A stretch of 6,098 bases of DNA from positions 1 to 6,098 of the forward strand of contig CAZCOH010000082.1 of the NCBI GenBank assembly GCA_964500645.1, written 5' to 3'. This document shows positions 5,264 to 6,098 of this stretch, one piece after another. The notes under the pieces are model-generated. The model saw only the letters and a list, made by a program, of their open reading frames with translations, did not search any database and was not told the DNA's origin. Both the position numbers and the translations under genes were made by a program. This stretch comes from CAYFIW01 sp964500645. Its GTDB lineage: Bacteria > Chloroflexota > Dehalococcoidia > Lucifugimonadales > UBA826. Every line of letters starts with the position of its first letter. Position 1 is the stretch's first letter.

Positions 5264-6013
5264 ATGAATAATCTAAATGGACAAGTCGCTATAGTCACTG
5301 GAGGGGCCACTGGCATTGGGTATGGAATAGCCAAGAGATTGGGAGAAGACGGCGCGAACATTATAGTGGTTGATTATGATCAAAAACTCACGGAACAATC
5401 TGTAAGCGAACTTGCATCTAAGGGAGTGAAGACAGATTTTATTCTAGGTGACGTCAGTGACGAAAAAACGGCTAAGCAAGCCCTATCAATGGCAATAAAA
5501 TTGTGGGACCGGGTAGACATATTGATCAATAACGCGGGAATAGGTGGACGGAACGGTACTATTTGGGAACTTGACGTAAGTGAACTCGACAGAGTTTATC
5601 AAACCAACCTTAGAGGAGTATTTTCTTTTTGCCATGAGATAATCCCCCATATGATGGAAAGGGAATATGGAAGGGTTGTAAACATCGCTTCAGTAGCAGG
5701 TAAGGAAGGGAATCCTCGTATGGTTCCTTACTCAGCAACAAAAGCAGCCGTAATTGGACTAACTAAAGCTGTGGGTAAGGAGCTAGCAGGAACCAACGTA
5801 TTAGTAAATTGTGTAACACCGGCAGTAGTACAAACTAAACTACTTGAAGAATTTACTCCAGAACAAATCAAATACATGGTAGACAAAATACCCCTTGGTA
5901 GGACAGGTGAAATCCATGAGATAGCTGCCCTTGTATCATGGCTGGCCTCGAGCGAGTGCTCTTTCAGCACTGGAGCGGCATTCGATATCAGTGGTGGAAG
6001 ATCAACTTATTAG
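5264..6013 (+). CDS. Classical SDR oxidoreductase, FabG/sugar-dehydrogenase-like
   Basis: A 249-residue classical short-chain dehydrogenase of normal length. TGGATGIG (12-19) binds the cofactor; D37 at the end of the second strand (VVDYD) favours NAD(H), and D63 is the adenine-contacting Asp. NNAG is at 89-92 and the catalytic set is N115, S143, Y156 and K160, with the usual 13-residue Ser-Tyr spacing, so the enzyme should be active. The C terminus, DISGGRSTY, matches a tail seen in FabG-like enzymes and in several sugar or sugar-acid dehydrogenases; this is from memory of the family, not a search. A sugar-acid or alcohol substrate is therefore more likely than an acyl-ACP, but the sequence does not decide it. 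Automatic annotation would probably say 3-oxoacyl-ACP reductase. It lies 15 bp after the small protein and in the same direction as manC, suggesting one operon. Confidence 0.92.
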   Translation: MNNLNGQVAIVTGGATGIGYGIAKRLGEDGANIIVVDYDQKLTEQSVSELASKGVKTDFILGDVSDEKTAKQALSMAIKLWDRVDILINNAGIGGRNGTIWELDVSELDRVYQTNLRGVFSFCHEIIPHMMEREYGRVVNIASVAGKEGNPRMVPYSATKAAVIGLTKAVGKELAGTNVLVNCVTPAVVQTKLLEEFTPEQIKYMVDKIPLGRTGEIHEIAALVSWLASSECSFSTGAAFDISGGRSTY

Positions 6014-6056
6014 CGTAAATACACACACAAGCAAAAATCTAGTTATTTCACGCTAA
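6010..6056. terminator. Inverted repeat between convergent gene ends
   Basis: TTAGCGTAAAT (6010-6020) and ATTTCACGCTAA (6045-6056) are inverted repeats with a single-base bulge, separated by a 24-base loop. The left arm holds the TAG of the SDR and the right arm overlaps the last codons of the convergent frame. It may act as a bidirectional terminator, but the stem is AT-rich, the loop is long and no T-run follows, so efficiency is doubtful. Confidence 0.35.
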
Positions 6057-6098
6057 TGGCGTCGCCAACAGTAATTAATCCTCCCTTTTCGGCATATG
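6043..6098 (-). CDS. C-terminal end of a convergent gene, possibly MOSC domain
   Basis: On the minus strand a frame enters from the right edge, reads YAEKGGLITVGDAISVK over 17 whole codons and stops with TAA at 6043-6045. The other two minus frames stop early or look unlike protein. The GG-x-I-x-VGD-x-I-x-V pattern resembles the end of MOSC domains (molybdenum cofactor sulfurase-type), where a glycine-rich turn and a GD pair precede the last strand. The gap to the SDR stop is 29 bases, a normal convergent arrangement. With so few residues the family is only a suggestion; that a gene ends here is more likely than not. Confidence 0.45.
   Translation of the reverse strand, partial: YAEKGGLITVGDAISVK

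Noticed and set aside
5728..5970. 80-codon minus-strand frame antisense to the second SDR
   Set aside because: Antisense to the conserved YSATK active-site region; composition reflects the opposite strand.

Overview
The window is a moderately AT-rich bacterial segment. It has compact genes, ordinary Shine-Dalgarno sites, one recognisable sigma70-type promoter and a mix of TAA and TAG stops. The genes are metabolic and envelope-related plus one OLD-type ATPase. I see no insertion sequence, integrase, phage gene, CRISPR array, tRNA or rRNA. A bifunctional ManC/AlgA-type enzyme and a small protein with a signal-like N terminus suggest a free-living bacterium that makes GDP-mannose-based surface glycans. 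The lineage cannot be fixed from this sequence.

Left part, minus strand: an HSDL2/DHRS1-like short-chain dehydrogenase (3268 to 2414) is followed, after a 225-bp gap, by a large OLD-family ATPase/Toprim protein (2188 to 245). The OLD protein keeps an intact ABC-type ATPase, but the Toprim domain appears to have lost two of its metal-binding acids (E to N and D to T). No UvrD-type helicase (as in Gabija), reverse transcriptase or other known defence partner lies beside it. Positions 1-244 hold no convincing gene.

Right part, plus strand: manC (3566-4996), a previously uncalled 56-residue secreted or membrane-anchored small protein starting with TTG (5078-5248), and a classical 249-residue SDR (5264-6013). 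The gaps are 81 and 15 bp, so the three are plausibly one transcription unit. The SDR ends in DISGGRSTY, a tail associated with FabG-like and sugar/sugar-acid dehydrogenases. A minus-strand gene converges from the right edge; only its last 17 codons are visible and they resemble the end of a MOSC domain.

The two halves meet in a divergent 297-bp control region (3269-3565). It carries a good sigma70-like promoter for the minus-strand SDR, a TATAAT box for manC, and an 8-bp hairpin or dyad in the long manC leader. The sequence does not show that the OLD protein, the SDRs and the mannose enzyme act together. The observations most worth following are the degenerate Toprim and the unannotated small protein between manC and the second SDR.
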